A stretch of 64,000 bases of DNA from positions 51,323 to 115,322 of the forward strand of contig NZ_LIQH01000034.1 in assembly GCF_001418085.1 (NCBI RefSeq), written 5' to 3'. The DNA comes from Lacinutrix algicola. GTDB lineage: Bacteria > Bacteroidota > Bacteroidia > Flavobacteriales > Flavobacteriaceae. Each line of letters begins with the position of its first letter. Positions within the stretch are counted from its first letter, which is position 1. The notes below the pieces were generated by a model. The model did not search any database. It had not been told where the DNA came from and saw only the letters and a list, made by a program, of their open reading frames with translations. This document shows, in pieces, positions 1 to 9,265 of this stretch. Position numbers and translations under genes: made by a program.

Positions 1-1235
1 GGTCTTATATTTTGATACCTAATATCTGCTTCTAATTTTAATCCATCTTCTATAGTTGTAACATTTACATGCTCTACATGGTGTGCATTTTGCCAACCTT
101 TATAAGCCGTCAATCTTTCAGGATAATTCGCTTTTCCTTTCATTTCACCTGCAGCAGATTTCATGTAAATAGCATCGTCTAAAATATCTAATTGATTGTT
201 TATACGTTTCTCATTCATCTCTCTTTCATATAACTGATACCATCTATGCAATTGTACTTTAGCTAAATGTTGTTCTCTAGTTGTTGGTGCTGTTGCTTTC
301 ATTTGTTTACTTTTATTTTGAATAAAACTGTTAATACTTGTTGCTACAACTTCTGGCACTTCTAATTGTGGCGAATGTGAAGCATTTTCTATAATTTCGA
401 TTTCAGATAATGGTATATCTCTATTGTAACGCTCTGCAACATTAAACTTTACAACAGCATCGTGTTTTCCCCAAAGAATTAAAGTTGGTGCTTTTATTTG
501 ATTTATGTTATTTTTTAAATCAAAATATTGACCGTTTTTTATTTGAGGAATAATATTATTATTTAAAAAATCGCGACTCTCATTAATTTGAGAGATGTAC
601 ATTTTTTTAATAGGACCAGGTAAATCTGGCACTTTATAAAATACGCGAGACAAAACAGCGTTTAAATCGGTTTCATCTTTTAAAACACTACCAAATCCAG
701 AATACACAACATGATCATCTAACGTTAAACCTGGCGCATTTAAAAGCACTAACGCATTTACTTTTTCGCGATGTGCAATAGCATAAGCAGCAGCCACATG
801 TCCTCCCATAGAGTTTCCTGCTAGACTAAAATTTTCGACTTTTAAATTGGTTAAAAACTGATTTAAAAAATCAACTTGACCTTTAATACTTAAATCTGAA
901 GTGTTATCTTTTTCATTCTCTCCCGAAGCTAAAAGATCTGGAATAATTAAATAATAATCGTTAGTTAAAAATGCAGCCGATTGCACAAAGCTATTTTTAT
1001 CATCACCAAGTCCATGAAGCAATACTAATGTGTCTTTTGCAGTAGTATTATTGTTTGTATAATAATGAGTATTATAACTATTAACAGTTATTATTTCATC
1101 TGTTAATTTCGCTGCACTTGCATTTTGAGAGTAGGTGAAATCTACAATTTTTTGAGGAAAAAAGAAATATATTATCCCTATTCCAACTATAAGAAGTGCT
1201 AGAATACTACCAATTATTTTTAATATTTTTTTCAT
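1..1235 (-). CDS. alpha/beta hydrolase fused to SnoaL/NTF2-like domain (partial)
   Basis: The reading frame starts at the ATG at 1233-1235 and stays open to the window edge, giving about 411 residues without the C-terminus. Residues 1-25 form a hydrophobic N-terminal anchor or signal. Residues 68-310 are an alpha/beta hydrolase. I see the oxyanion-hole region HGLGDD (74-79), the nucleophile elbow GNSMGG with Ser142, an acid in WGKHDAVV (Asp259) and the catalytic His287 in NASHSPQ. From about residue 320 a second domain begins (REQHLAKVQLHRWYQLYE, later LEADIRYQNIRP) that resembles SnoaL/NTF2-like folds. The family suggests a membrane-attached esterase or lipase; the substrate is unknown. The hydrolase call is strong, and the second domain is an inference from sequence style. 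Confidence 0.85.
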   Translation of the reverse strand, partial: MKKILKIIGSILALLIVGIGIIYFFFPQKIVDFTYSQNASAAKLTDEIITVNSYNTHYYTNNNTTAKDTLVLLHGLGDDKNSFVQSAAFLTNDYYLIIPDLLASGENEKDNTSDLSIKGQVDFLNQFLTNLKVENFSLAGNSMGGHVAAAYAIAHREKVNALVLLNAPGLTLDDHVVYSGFGSVLKDETDLNAVLSRVFYKVPDLPGPIKKMYISQINESRDFLNNNIIPQIKNGQYFDLKNNINQIKAPTLILWGKHDAVVKFNVAERYNRDIPLSEIEIIENASHSPQLEVPEVVATSINSFIQNKSKQMKATAPTTREQHLAKVQLHRWYQLYEREMNEKRINNQLDILDDAIYMKSAAGEMKGKANYPERLTAYKGWQNAHHVEHVNVTTIEDGLKLEADIRYQNIR

Positions 1236-1272
1236 AATAGTCTTATTAATTATTATGATACAAATATCTAAA

Positions 1273-1289
1273 GGATAGCTATGTTATCC
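1273..1289. promoter_or_regulatory. imperfect palindrome upstream of the hydrolase
   Basis: GGATAGCTATGTTATCC is a nearly perfect 7-3-7 inverted repeat (6 of 7 arm positions pair). It lies 38 bp upstream of the hydrolase start, in the 75-bp gap below the Crp/Fnr-type regulator gene. Its position fits an operator. No regulator can be assigned from sequence alone. Confidence 0.3.
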
Positions 1290-1310
1290 GTTGCCAAATG
1301 ACAACTAATA

Positions 1311-1892
1311 CTATTTATTAGCTATTTGATTACGAATTCTACTTAACGAAAATTTTGTTATTCCTAGAAATGAAGCAATATGAGTTTGAGGTACTCTATT
1401 TATAATGGATGGATTTTGTTCTAACAAACTTAAATAAGAAGCTTTAGCATCTTGGTTTATTAGCCGGCGCTGAAAATTAGTTTTTTCCAACAACGTCTTT
1501 GAGGTAATTTTTGAAATAATACTATTCCAGTTTTCAATTTGCTCTGCAAACAACTCCCAACCTTTTCTATCTATAATTAATACAAGACAATCGGTCTCTG
1601 CGGCAATAGTTCCAGAACTAAACGTGTATTCGTTAAAGCTAGTAATATTGGTTACAAATTGGTTTTCGGACATAAAATACGATGTAATCTCGTTACCTTG
1701 ACCATCGTAAAAAAAATATCGAAATACACCTTCGATAATAAAACCAACTTGATTAGCTATTTTTCCAGTATGCAAAAACACGTCTCCAGCTTTGTACGCT
1801 TTAAACTCGACATTGTCTATTAGACACAGCTTATCTTTACTTGTTAAAGCTCCAAAGGTTTCTAGATATTCTATTAACTTATTGTTGTCCAT
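1311..1892 (-). CDS. Crp/Fnr-family transcriptional regulator
   Basis: This 193-residue protein has the usual length for the short Bacteroidota Crp/Fnr-type regulators. Residues 15-130 look like a cyclic-nucleotide-binding beta roll (YKAGDVFLHTGKIANQVGFI, then GVFRYFFYDGQGNEITSYF). The C-terminus carries a winged helix-turn-helix (VPQTHIASFLGITKFSLSRI). No Cys cluster of an Fnr iron-sulfur site is visible, and the ligand is not predictable. The gene lies directly upstream of the hydrolase on the same strand, so the hydrolase is a plausible target or operon partner. A palindrome at 1909-1928 just upstream suggests autoregulation. Confidence 0.9.
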   Translation of the reverse strand: MDNNKLIEYLETFGALTSKDKLCLIDNVEFKAYKAGDVFLHTGKIANQVGFIIEGVFRYFFYDGQGNEITSYFMSENQFVTNITSFNEYTFSSGTIAAETDCLVLIIDRKGWELFAEQIENWNSIISKITSKTLLEKTNFQRRLINQDAKASYLSLLEQNPSIINRVPQTHIASFLGITKFSLSRIRNQIANK

Positions 1893-1908
1893 ACTTTTAT
1901 TAATTAGG

Positions 1909-1928
1909 TTTTACAATCTAATGTAAAA
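1909..1928. promoter_or_regulatory. perfect 7-6-7 palindrome, candidate autoregulatory operator
   Basis: TTTTACA and TGTAAAA flank a 6-bp spacer, forming a perfect inverted repeat whose near end is 17 bp upstream of the Crp/Fnr-type start codon. Crp/Fnr proteins bind dyad sites of about this size, so a self-operator is likely. There is no T-run beside it, which argues against a terminator for the upstream gene. Confidence 0.45.
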
Positions 1929-1941
1929 GTATCTAAATAAT

Positions 1942-2337
1942 CTACTTTACCAAAACACCACGTGCTTCCATTAAAGGAAGAGCCTGTAAAGCCTGCAGAT
2001 TAATCGTGTTTTTTCTAAAAGTATATGTTTTATCGAACATTTTATTATCCTGAAAAAAAGTAACCTTAAATTGATTGTTAAGCGCAAATAAGTCTTCCTG
2101 CATCAATTCTATTTTAGCGTAACTTTTTTTAGGAAGCAAATCTACTTTCTTTCTAAAAATAGAAGTCATTTTCTTTTCAGAATAACCACTAGTTACTATT
2201 AACACCATTTCTAAATCAACATCTTTATCGTTAATTATATAAGCGTTCCAATCTTGCGTTTTGTAAATGTCGTTGTACTCGTTTACAATTGCAACGTAAA
2301 CGCCTTCAACTTTTGGAATGTCAATGTCTTTTTTCAT
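1942..2337 (-). CDS. conserved hypothetical protein
   Basis: This encodes a 131-residue soluble protein with no signal peptide or membrane segment. The sequence is mixed alpha/beta (GVYVAIVNEYNDIYKTQDWNAYIIN, then a basic DLLPKKSYAKIELMQEDLFAL). I recognise it only as the sort of protein conserved in flavobacteria, sometimes mislabelled as a tRNA-synthetase subunit; nothing in it looks like a synthetase. It starts 17 bp after the TetR-type gene on the same strand, so it is probably the last gene of the efflux operon. The function is unknown. Confidence 0.7.
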   Translation of the reverse strand: MKKDIDIPKVEGVYVAIVNEYNDIYKTQDWNAYIINDKDVDLEMVLIVTSGYSEKKMTSIFRKKVDLLPKKSYAKIELMQEDLFALNNQFKVTFFQDNKMFDKTYTFRKNTINLQALQALPLMEARGVLVK

Positions 2338-2354
2338 ATTGCAAAAATACTAAA

Positions 2355-2948
2355 CTATTCAAAATAAGAATTAGAATAGTTGCTTGTAATTATTCCTTTT
2401 AGATTATAAATTACTAAATGGTTAAAAAGTTCTTCTTCTGGGTATGTTTCTAATAAATTATTCTTCTTAAAAATCAATTTATCAATTCTTAAAAAATAAA
2501 TATTAACTATTAATTCTATATTAACTTCTTCTTTTATATTCCCAGATTCTTGAGCTTGTTTAAGTAAATTGTAAACAATATTATTACTTAATTCTTCAAT
2601 AAAATCATTAAAAACAGCACTAGCTTTTGGGTAATATTTTTCTAATCCAAAAAGAAAAGAGGGCTTAAAGTATTTTAAATACTCAAACCCTCTCTGGTAA
2701 ATTAATATAACACACAAAATAGGATTTTTACCATTGCTATTAACAATCCCATTTATATCCTTTTTATACTCCTTCAATAAATTTTCAACACTAGCCGCAA
2801 CTAGATCTTCTTTGTTATTAAAAAACGTATAAATTGTTTTTTTAGATATACCAAGCGTATTTGCTATCTCGTCTAAAGTAACATGTTTGCTACCAAATTG
2901 CGTAAATTTTGAAATAGAACATTTTAATAACTCTGCTTTAGTAATCAT
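2355..2948 (-). CDS. TetR/AcrR-family transcriptional regulator
   Basis: This 197-residue protein has an N-terminal helix-turn-helix typical of TetR regulators (HVTLDEIANTLGISKKTIYTFFNNKEDLV, about residues 22-50). An all-helical, divergent ligand-binding domain follows. It lies 11 bp behind the outer-membrane factor gene, so it is transcribed with the pump rather than divergently from it, which is the commoner TetR arrangement. It probably represses this or another efflux system in response to a small ligand. The target and ligand are unknown. Confidence 0.9.
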   Translation of the reverse strand: MITKAELLKCSISKFTQFGSKHVTLDEIANTLGISKKTIYTFFNNKEDLVAASVENLLKEYKKDINGIVNSNGKNPILCVILIYQRGFEYLKYFKPSFLFGLEKYYPKASAVFNDFIEELSNNIVYNLLKQAQESGNIKEEVNIELIVNIYFLRIDKLIFKKNNLLETYPEEELFNHLVIYNLKGIITSNYSNSYFE

Positions 2949-2959
2949 TTTAATTTATT

Positions 2960-4381
2960 TTATCTCCATCCACCACCAAGTGCTTCATATAAATCTACAA
3001 TAGATACTAGTTGTTGTAATTTACTATCGATTATATTAAGCTCTGCACTTAATGCGCTTTGTCTTGCTGTTAATAAGTCTAAGTAGTTAGCATAACCATT
3101 TTTAAGTAAAATATCCGAATTGCTTTCTGCTTGACGTAAAGCCTCAACTTCATTCTTTCTAAATTCGAATTTTTTAGTTTCAGATTCATAAGAAAATAAA
3201 GCATTGGACACTTCGGTTCCAGCTATTAATAATGTCTTTTTAAACTGAAGTAAAGACTGCTCTTGTTGTGCAATAGCTACTTCTTTTTGCGTTTTTAAAG
3301 CACGTTTGTTAAATAATGGCTGCGTTAAACCGCCGACTATATTTGCAAATAAAGAGTTTGCATTAAACAATTTGTCTATTTCCAAACTCTGTAAACCTCC
3401 CGAAGCAGTTAATTTTAAAGATGGATATAAGTTACTTTTAGCAACGTTAGTTAACTCAAACGATTGAATTAAGTTATACTCTGCCGCCATAACATCTGGT
3501 CTATTACTAAGTAATGTTGCCGCTACTCCAAGTTTAAGTTCCTCTTCTATTTTTTGAATATCTAAACTACTTCTTTCAAAATTTTGAGCAGATTTACCTA
3601 ACAAAATACTAAGTGTATTTTCAGTTTTAAAAATAGCAGTTTCAATATCTACCTCTAATGCTTTTGCACTATTAAATTGTGCCACATTCTGATCTACAGC
3701 AACCTGTGTTACTTGTCCAGCATCTTTTAAAGCCTTAATAGTTTCTACACTACTTTCTCTAGTTGCAATGGTTTGCTTTGTTATTTCTAATTGCGCATCT
3801 AAAGCCAATAAACTGTAATATGTATTAGCAATACTTGAAATTAGTTGCGTTTTCACCGCTTGATGTCCGGCTACACTTTGCAAATAAGCTGCTTGAGTTG
3901 CTCTTTTATTACTACGAATTTTTCCCCAAATATCTGCTTCCCAAGATAGGTTTGCTGTTACATCAAACTGATCTGTAGAAGTGTCTGTTAAAAACGCTCC
4001 AAACTGAGTGTTTTTAGACAGTTCTTGGTGTGTCCAATTTGTACCAACACTTACAGATGGTAAATAACCTGCTTTGCCTTGTTTAGCATAAGCTTCGGCA
4101 GCTACCATTTGTTGTATTGCAATGCGAACATCCATGTTATTTTGCAGACCTTCCTCTATATATTGTTGAAGATATTGGTCTGAAAATAAGGTTTTCCAAG
4201 ATACATCCGCAATAGATACGCTGTCTGTTGGCAGGTTATCTGTTCTGTATAGTGCTTCAGTTTCTATATCTAATTCTGGTCTTGCATAATCTTGCGCCAC
4301 AAAACAACTTTGTAACGTAAGTGCAACAACTAAAATTAGTGCTCCTTTACTAAAATTTCTATGTTTTATAATTGATTTCAT
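2960..4381 (-). CDS. RND efflux outer-membrane factor (TolC/OprM type lipoprotein)
   Basis: This 473-residue protein belongs to the outer membrane efflux family. The signal peptide ends in a lipobox (LTLQSC, Cys26), so the mature protein is a lipoprotein as in OprM/NodT members. Two repeated coiled-coil halves are visible, with typical stretches (WEADIWGKIRSNKRATQAAY, then SNRPDVMAAEYNL and VGGLTQPLFNKRALK). It would form the trimeric outer-membrane tunnel of the tripartite pump. It follows the pump gene with a 4-bp gap, so the two are translationally close. Confidence 0.95.
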   Translation of the reverse strand: MKSIIKHRNFSKGALILVVALTLQSCFVAQDYARPELDIETEALYRTDNLPTDSVSIADVSWKTLFSDQYLQQYIEEGLQNNMDVRIAIQQMVAAEAYAKQGKAGYLPSVSVGTNWTHQELSKNTQFGAFLTDTSTDQFDVTANLSWEADIWGKIRSNKRATQAAYLQSVAGHQAVKTQLISSIANTYYSLLALDAQLEITKQTIATRESSVETIKALKDAGQVTQVAVDQNVAQFNSAKALEVDIETAIFKTENTLSILLGKSAQNFERSSLDIQKIEEELKLGVAATLLSNRPDVMAAEYNLIQSFELTNVAKSNLYPSLKLTASGGLQSLEIDKLFNANSLFANIVGGLTQPLFNKRALKTQKEVAIAQQEQSLLQFKKTLLIAGTEVSNALFSYESETKKFEFRKNEVEALRQAESNSDILLKNGYANYLDLLTARQSALSAELNIIDSKLQQLVSIVDLYEALGGGWR

Positions 4382-4385
4382 CGTT

Positions 4386-7300
4386 TTATTCTTCTATAGT
4401 TTGTACTGCTGGTTTACTAGACATTTTTTCTTGTAACCACTGAAATAATATAAATAAGATTGGAATAACGAAAACTCCTAAAATGGTTCCTATAAGCAAT
4501 CCTCCCACTGCACCTGTACCAATAGATCTATTTCCTTCCGATCCTACACCTTTTGCTAACACTAATGGCATTAAACCTAGAATAAAGGCAAACGAAGTCA
4601 TTAAGATTGGACGTAAACGAGATTTTGCTCCATCTATAGCAGCCTCAACAATACTTTCTCCTTTTCGTCGTTTCTGCAGTGCTATTTCCACAATAAGTAT
4701 GGCATTTTTGGCTAATAAACCAATAAGCATAATTAAAGAAATTTGGAAGTAAATGTTATTTTCTAGTCCTAAAAACTTAGTACTTATATAAGCTCCAAAT
4801 ACTCCAAATGGTAATGATAAGATTACTGCAAATGGTAATAAGTAACTTTCATACTGCGCACTTAATAAGAAGTATACAAACAGAATACTTAAACCGAAAA
4901 TAAAGGCTGTTTGGTTTCCTGCACTTACTTCCTCTCTTGTTAAACCAGAATAAGCAACCGTATAATTATTAGGTAATTTTGCAACTTCCTCTTCAATAAC
5001 TCTAATAGCATCACCTGTACTAAACCCATCGTTTGTAGCACCAGTTATAGAAGTAGAATTAAATAAGTTAAAACGTGTTACCGATTGTGGACCATATACA
5101 CGCTCTAATTTTACGAACTGTGTAATTGGAGTCATCTCACCAGAATCTGTACGAACGTACATACTATTTAAATCGTCTACATCTGCTCTATCGTCTGGTA
5201 AAGCCTGGATATACACTCTAAACTGCTTCCCAAATCTAGAGAAATCTGAAGCGTAAATTCCACCAATATAACCTTGTAAAGTTGAGAATATACTATTAAT
5301 AGGCACTCCTTTTTCCTTTGCTAATGGTACATTAACTTCCATTTCGTATTGTGGATAGTTTGTACTAAAAGACGATTGTGCATATTTTACTTCTGGATGC
5401 GACATTAAAGCCATTGCGAAATCTTTATTCGCTTGATCTAAGTCTTTAAACTCACCACCAAACTTATCTAATAAATTAACCTCGAAACCAGCTGAGTTAC
5501 CAAAACCACGAATACTTGGTGGTGAAAAGAAGATAATATTTGCTTCTTTTATACCTGCAGCAACTCCAAATAATTTACCAGTAATGGATTGCACAGAAGT
5601 TGCAACATCTTCACGATCTGCCCAATCTGCAAGTTTTATAATACCAAAACCATAATTACTACCAGTACCATTAATTAAACTTCTACCTTTAATAAAGTTT
5701 ACTGCAACAATACCATCGATATCTTTTATTTTGCCATATAAATCTCTAGAAACAGCATCTGTTCTATCTAAAGATGACCCTTCTGGTAATGCAATGTTTG
5801 CAAAAATAATTCCTCTATCTTCATTTGGTACAAATCCTGTAGGTGTTGTAGAAGATGCCCAGTAAATTCCAGCAAAAGCTAAAATTAATAATAAAGGAGA
5901 GATCCATTTTACTTTGTATAAAAACTGAAGTGATTTCCCATAACGCTCTATTGTTGCATTAAATCCGCGATTAAAAAGTTTATAAAAACGTTTTAATGGA
6001 CTCTTACCTTTCAACTCTTCGTCATCTTTATGAGGCTTTAATAATAGCGCACATAATGCTGGACTTAAAGTTAATGCATTTACTGCCGAAATTAAAATAG
6101 CAATAATTAAAGTGACACCAAATTGCTCGTAAAATACACCTGTAGGTCCTGTTACAAACGTTACCGGAATAAATACTGCTGCCATTACTAAAGTAATAGA
6201 TATAATAGCGCCAGATATTTCATTCATGGCAGTAAGTGTCGCCTTTTTAGGATCTTTTTCACCTTCATCTAATTTAGCGTGTACAGCTTCTACAACCACA
6301 ATAGCATCATCCACCACAATACCAATGGCGAGGACTAACGCGAATAGCGTCAACAAGTTAATTGAGTATCCAAAAACATTCAAGAAAAAGAACGTACCAA
6401 TAATAGAAACTGGAACCGCAATTGCCGGAATTAATGTAGATCTAAAATCTTGTAAGAAGAGAAATACCACTAAGAATACTAATAAGAAAGCTTCGAATAA
6501 AGTACTTATTACCTTTTCTATAGAAGCATTTAAAAACAAACTCGTATCGTAAGGCACAAAAACATCTAATCCTTCTGGAAGGTCTTTTTTAACCGACTCT
6601 AAAGTCACTTTAATGTTTTCAATAATTTCTCTTGCATTAGATCCTTTAGTTTGGAAAATACCCATAAAAACCGCTGGGTTACCCATACTCATGGCATTAG
6701 CAGCATAAGACTGTGCATCTAATTCTATAGTTGCTACATCGTTTAGACGTAGAAACTCTCCATTTCCTAAAGCTTTAATAACAATATCTGCATATTGCTG
6801 TTCGTGTTTAAAACGACCACTATATGTTAATGTATATGAAAATGCTTCACCATTATTCTGGCCTAAAGAACCTGCAGCTGCTTCCAAGTTTTGTTCTGCT
6901 AAAGCTGCTGTAATATCTGAAGGTATTAAACCATAGGTTGCTAATTTTTCTGGTTTCAACCAAATACGCATCGCATAATCCTGTTGAGAGAATAAACTAA
7001 CATCTCCAACACCACTAATACGTTGCATTGCAGGTACTACGTTTATTTTTAAGTAATTCTGAATAAATGTAGCATCGTAGCTCTCATTTTCAGAATACAT
7101 AGAAATAAACATTAAAGCACTTGTTTCTTGCTTTTGTGTTATTACTCCTGTTTGAAGCACCTCTTGAGGTAATAAAGCATTTGCTCTTGACACACGATTT
7201 TGAACGTTAACCGCAGCAATATCTGCATCTACATCTTGATCAAAATAAACTGTGATTTCTGCTGTACCTGTATTAGATGCTGTAGAAGTGATATAACTCA

Positions 7301-7523
7301 TCCCTTCAACACCATTAATTTGTTCCTCTATAGGAATAATTACACTCTCTAAAACAGTTTCTGCATTGGCTCCAGCATAAGATGCCGTTACCTTAATTGT
7401 TGGAGGCGCAATATCTGGATACTCTTCTATGGGTAGACTTGATATACTAATAAAACCAAGTACAACTATGATAATAGAAATTACCGTTGAAAGAACGGGT
7501 CTCTCAATAAATGTTTTTAACAT
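4386..7523 (-). CDS. RND-family efflux transporter permease (AcrB/HAE1 type)
   Basis: This 1045-residue protein is full length for the HAE1 class of RND pumps. The N-terminus (FIERPVLSTVISIIIVVLGF) and the two large periplasmic loops are typical. Asp405 and Asp406 in TM4 (GIVVDDAIVVVEAV) correspond to the proton-relay aspartates of AcrB. Twelve membrane segments are expected in the inner membrane. The pump would drive multidrug or hydrophobic compound export using the proton gradient. It sits between the adaptor (21 bp upstream) and the outer-membrane factor (4 bp downstream). Substrates cannot be read from the sequence. Confidence 0.97.
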   Translation of the reverse strand: MLKTFIERPVLSTVISIIIVVLGFISISSLPIEEYPDIAPPTIKVTASYAGANAETVLESVIIPIEEQINGVEGMSYITSTASNTGTAEITVYFDQDVDADIAAVNVQNRVSRANALLPQEVLQTGVITQKQETSALMFISMYSENESYDATFIQNYLKINVVPAMQRISGVGDVSLFSQQDYAMRIWLKPEKLATYGLIPSDITAALAEQNLEAAAGSLGQNNGEAFSYTLTYSGRFKHEQQYADIVIKALGNGEFLRLNDVATIELDAQSYAANAMSMGNPAVFMGIFQTKGSNAREIIENIKVTLESVKKDLPEGLDVFVPYDTSLFLNASIEKVISTLFEAFLLVFLVVFLFLQDFRSTLIPAIAVPVSIIGTFFFLNVFGYSINLLTLFALVLAIGIVVDDAIVVVEAVHAKLDEGEKDPKKATLTAMNEISGAIISITLVMAAVFIPVTFVTGPTGVFYEQFGVTLIIAILISAVNALTLSPALCALLLKPHKDDEELKGKSPLKRFYKLFNRGFNATIERYGKSLQFLYKVKWISPLLLILAFAGIYWASSTTPTGFVPNEDRGIIFANIALPEGSSLDRTDAVSRDLYGKIKDIDGIVAVNFIKGRSLINGTGSNYGFGIIKLADWADREDVATSVQSITGKLFGVAAGIKEANIIFFSPPSIRGFGNSAGFEVNLLDKFGGEFKDLDQANKDFAMALMSHPEVKYAQSSFSTNYPQYEMEVNVPLAKEKGVPINSIFSTLQGYIGGIYASDFSRFGKQFRVYIQALPDDRADVDDLNSMYVRTDSGEMTPITQFVKLERVYGPQSVTRFNLFNSTSITGATNDGFSTGDAIRVIEEEVAKLPNNYTVAYSGLTREEVSAGNQTAFIFGLSILFVYFLLSAQYESYLLPFAVILSLPFGVFGAYISTKFLGLENNIYFQISLIMLIGLLAKNAILIVEIALQKRRKGESIVEAAIDGAKSRLRPILMTSFAFILGLMPLVLAKGVGSEGNRSIGTGAVGGLLIGTILGVFVIPILFILFQWLQEKMSSKPAVQTIEE

Positions 7524-7544
7524 GACTACTATTTTTGTTAGTTA

Positions 7545-8678
7545 CTAGTTTTTAAATAATACAGCTACAGGCTTAATCGCTTCATCAAAAGGTGTGTCTT
7601 TTGGAGCAATAGCCATTCCTGATCTTAATTTCCCTACTCCAGATACAATAAGCTTATCGCCTACCTTAAGTCCAGATTCTACAACATATAAGTTACCTAC
7701 AGTACCTTGTACCTTTATGATACTAGATTTCACCTTATTATCTTTATCAACAGTAAAAACCATAATGTCTTTTTGTTGTTCGAATGTTGCTGATTGTGGT
7801 ACAACAATAGCATCTTTATACTCTATTGGAAATCTAATTTTACCACTATTACCATTGGTTAAAATTTCATTTGGATTATTAAAAGCCGCTCTAATTTTTA
7901 TAGTACCGGTCTTATCATTAATTTGACCTGTACTGGTTTGAATACGTCCAGTTTCAGAATACACTTTTCCATTCGCTAAGACTAAACTTAAGTCTGGCGA
8001 ATTTTTAATACGCTCTGCTTTATTTTGTCCTTCAGATCTTTGTAAAAGATCGATATATTGCGCTTCGTTAAAACTAAAAAAAGCATAGACTTCGCTAATA
8101 TCACTAACAGTAGTTAATGGGTTGCTATCGTTAGGGCTAATTAAAGCACCTTCTCTAAAATTAATAGCACCAACATAACCATCTACAGGACTTTTAATAG
8201 TAGCATAACCAATATTAGCAGAAACACCACTTAAAGTAGCTCTTGCTTGTGCTAGATTAGCTTTCGCTGTTTCTAGTTGCACACCACTAATAATATTTTT
8301 TTCTACTAAAGGAATCAATTTATCTACCTCAACCTGTGCTACATTAACTTGTGCTCTTGCGGCTCCGGCATCTTGACTTAAAGACTGTGTTTCTAATTTA
8401 AATAAAGCTTGTCCTTTACGTACTTTTTGACCTTCGTCTACTAATACGTTTTGAATATATCCAGAAACTTTAGCTCTTACATCACTATTTACTACACCTT
8501 CTATATTTGTTGGGTATTCTTGGTATCCTGTTACCGTTTTTGTTTGCATGCTTACTACTGGAAACGATGCTGGAGGAGCTGTTGCTGGTGCAGCTATTTG
8601 TTTTTCGCTGTTACCACAACTTAAAACGACTAAGAATATGCTTAGTGATAATAATGTATATAATTTATTGCTTTTCAT
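7545..8678 (-). CDS. RND efflux periplasmic adaptor (membrane fusion protein)
   Basis: This 377-residue membrane fusion protein of the AcrA/MexA type has a lipobox (LVVLSC, Cys21). It then shows the usual order: lipoyl/barrel-sandwich half (VRAKVSGYIQNVLVDEGQKV), coiled-coil hairpin (SLSQDAGAARAQVNVAQVEV to KANLAQARATLSGV), second lipoyl half (ATIKSPVDGYVGAI) and beta-barrel domain. It links the pump to the outer-membrane factor in the periplasm. It is the first structural gene behind the regulator, 12 bp after it. Confidence 0.96.
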   Translation of the reverse strand: MKSNKLYTLLSLSIFLVVLSCGNSEKQIAAPATAPPASFPVVSMQTKTVTGYQEYPTNIEGVVNSDVRAKVSGYIQNVLVDEGQKVRKGQALFKLETQSLSQDAGAARAQVNVAQVEVDKLIPLVEKNIISGVQLETAKANLAQARATLSGVSANIGYATIKSPVDGYVGAINFREGALISPNDSNPLTTVSDISEVYAFFSFNEAQYIDLLQRSEGQNKAERIKNSPDLSLVLANGKVYSETGRIQTSTGQINDKTGTIKIRAAFNNPNEILTNGNSGKIRFPIEYKDAIVVPQSATFEQQKDIMVFTVDKDNKVKSSIIKVQGTVGNLYVVESGLKVGDKLIVSGVGKLRSGMAIAPKDTPFDEAIKPVAVLFKN

Positions 8679-8690
8679 TTTTAATTGTAT

Positions 8691-9194
8691 TTAAAGGTCG
8701 AATTTATTGTCTATTATTTTTGTTCTTAATTCTTCAATTGAAGAGGATGCTCCATCTATATATTTGATATAATCTTCATGAAAAACTAGATCAAACTTAT
8801 CTTCTTCATTCTCGATTTTATTATTATTAATGGCTTCTTTATAATCTTTAATTTCTTCATGTATTTTACGCTCTTCTTTCCAGTGATCCACCATTTTATC
8901 AATATGCTGAATAATGATATCTTTTTTAATTACAAAATATTTTTTACGATCTCCCGTCTTTGTGAAATACTGAATTTTATTTAAGTCCTGTAAATGATTT
9001 AAATGCGTTGAAATAGTACTTTTACTTGCACAAAGAATACTTACCATATCTTCGAAAGTTGCTCCTTTTTTACCTGTAAGTATTATATAAGATAATATAC
9101 GAGCAGCAACAGGAGCTAATTGCTCTCTGTTTTCCAAATGCACGCCTAGTTTTTCGACCAAGCCCATTTTTTCTTTACAAACGTCATCTTTCAT
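8691..9194 (-). CDS. GbsR/MarR-family transcriptional regulator
   Basis: The product is 167 residues from the ATG at 9194 (MKDDVCKEKMGLVEKLG). The frame has an earlier ATG at 9239, but that lies only 13 bp from a -7-like box (9253-9260), so the downstream start leaves a more normal leader. The centre is a winged helix-turn-helix (GATFEDMVSILCASKSTISTHLNHLQDLNKIQYF) followed by a Lys/Glu-rich helical tail. It heads the efflux operon and would act as its local repressor, binding the palindrome at 9266-9285. The class assignment is firm; the inducer is unknown. Confidence 0.88.
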   Translation of the reverse strand: MKDDVCKEKMGLVEKLGVHLENREQLAPVAARILSYIILTGKKGATFEDMVSILCASKSTISTHLNHLQDLNKIQYFTKTGDRKKYFVIKKDIIIQHIDKMVDHWKEERKIHEEIKDYKEAINNNKIENEEDKFDLVFHEDYIKYIDGASSSIEELRTKIIDNKFDL

Positions 9195-9252
9195 TTTAAA
9201 AAATTTATCCCTGCTTTTAGAATAAGATATTCCTAACACAGTAAATTCTTGG

Positions 9253-9260
9253 CAAAAATA
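9253..9260 (-). promoter_or_regulatory. candidate -7 box of the efflux operon
   Basis: Read on the minus strand this is TATTTTTG, which matches the Bacteroidota -7 consensus TAnnTTTG. It lies directly below the operator palindrome. No convincing -33 element is seen at the usual spacing. Confidence 0.45.
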
Positions 9261-9265
9261 TTAAA

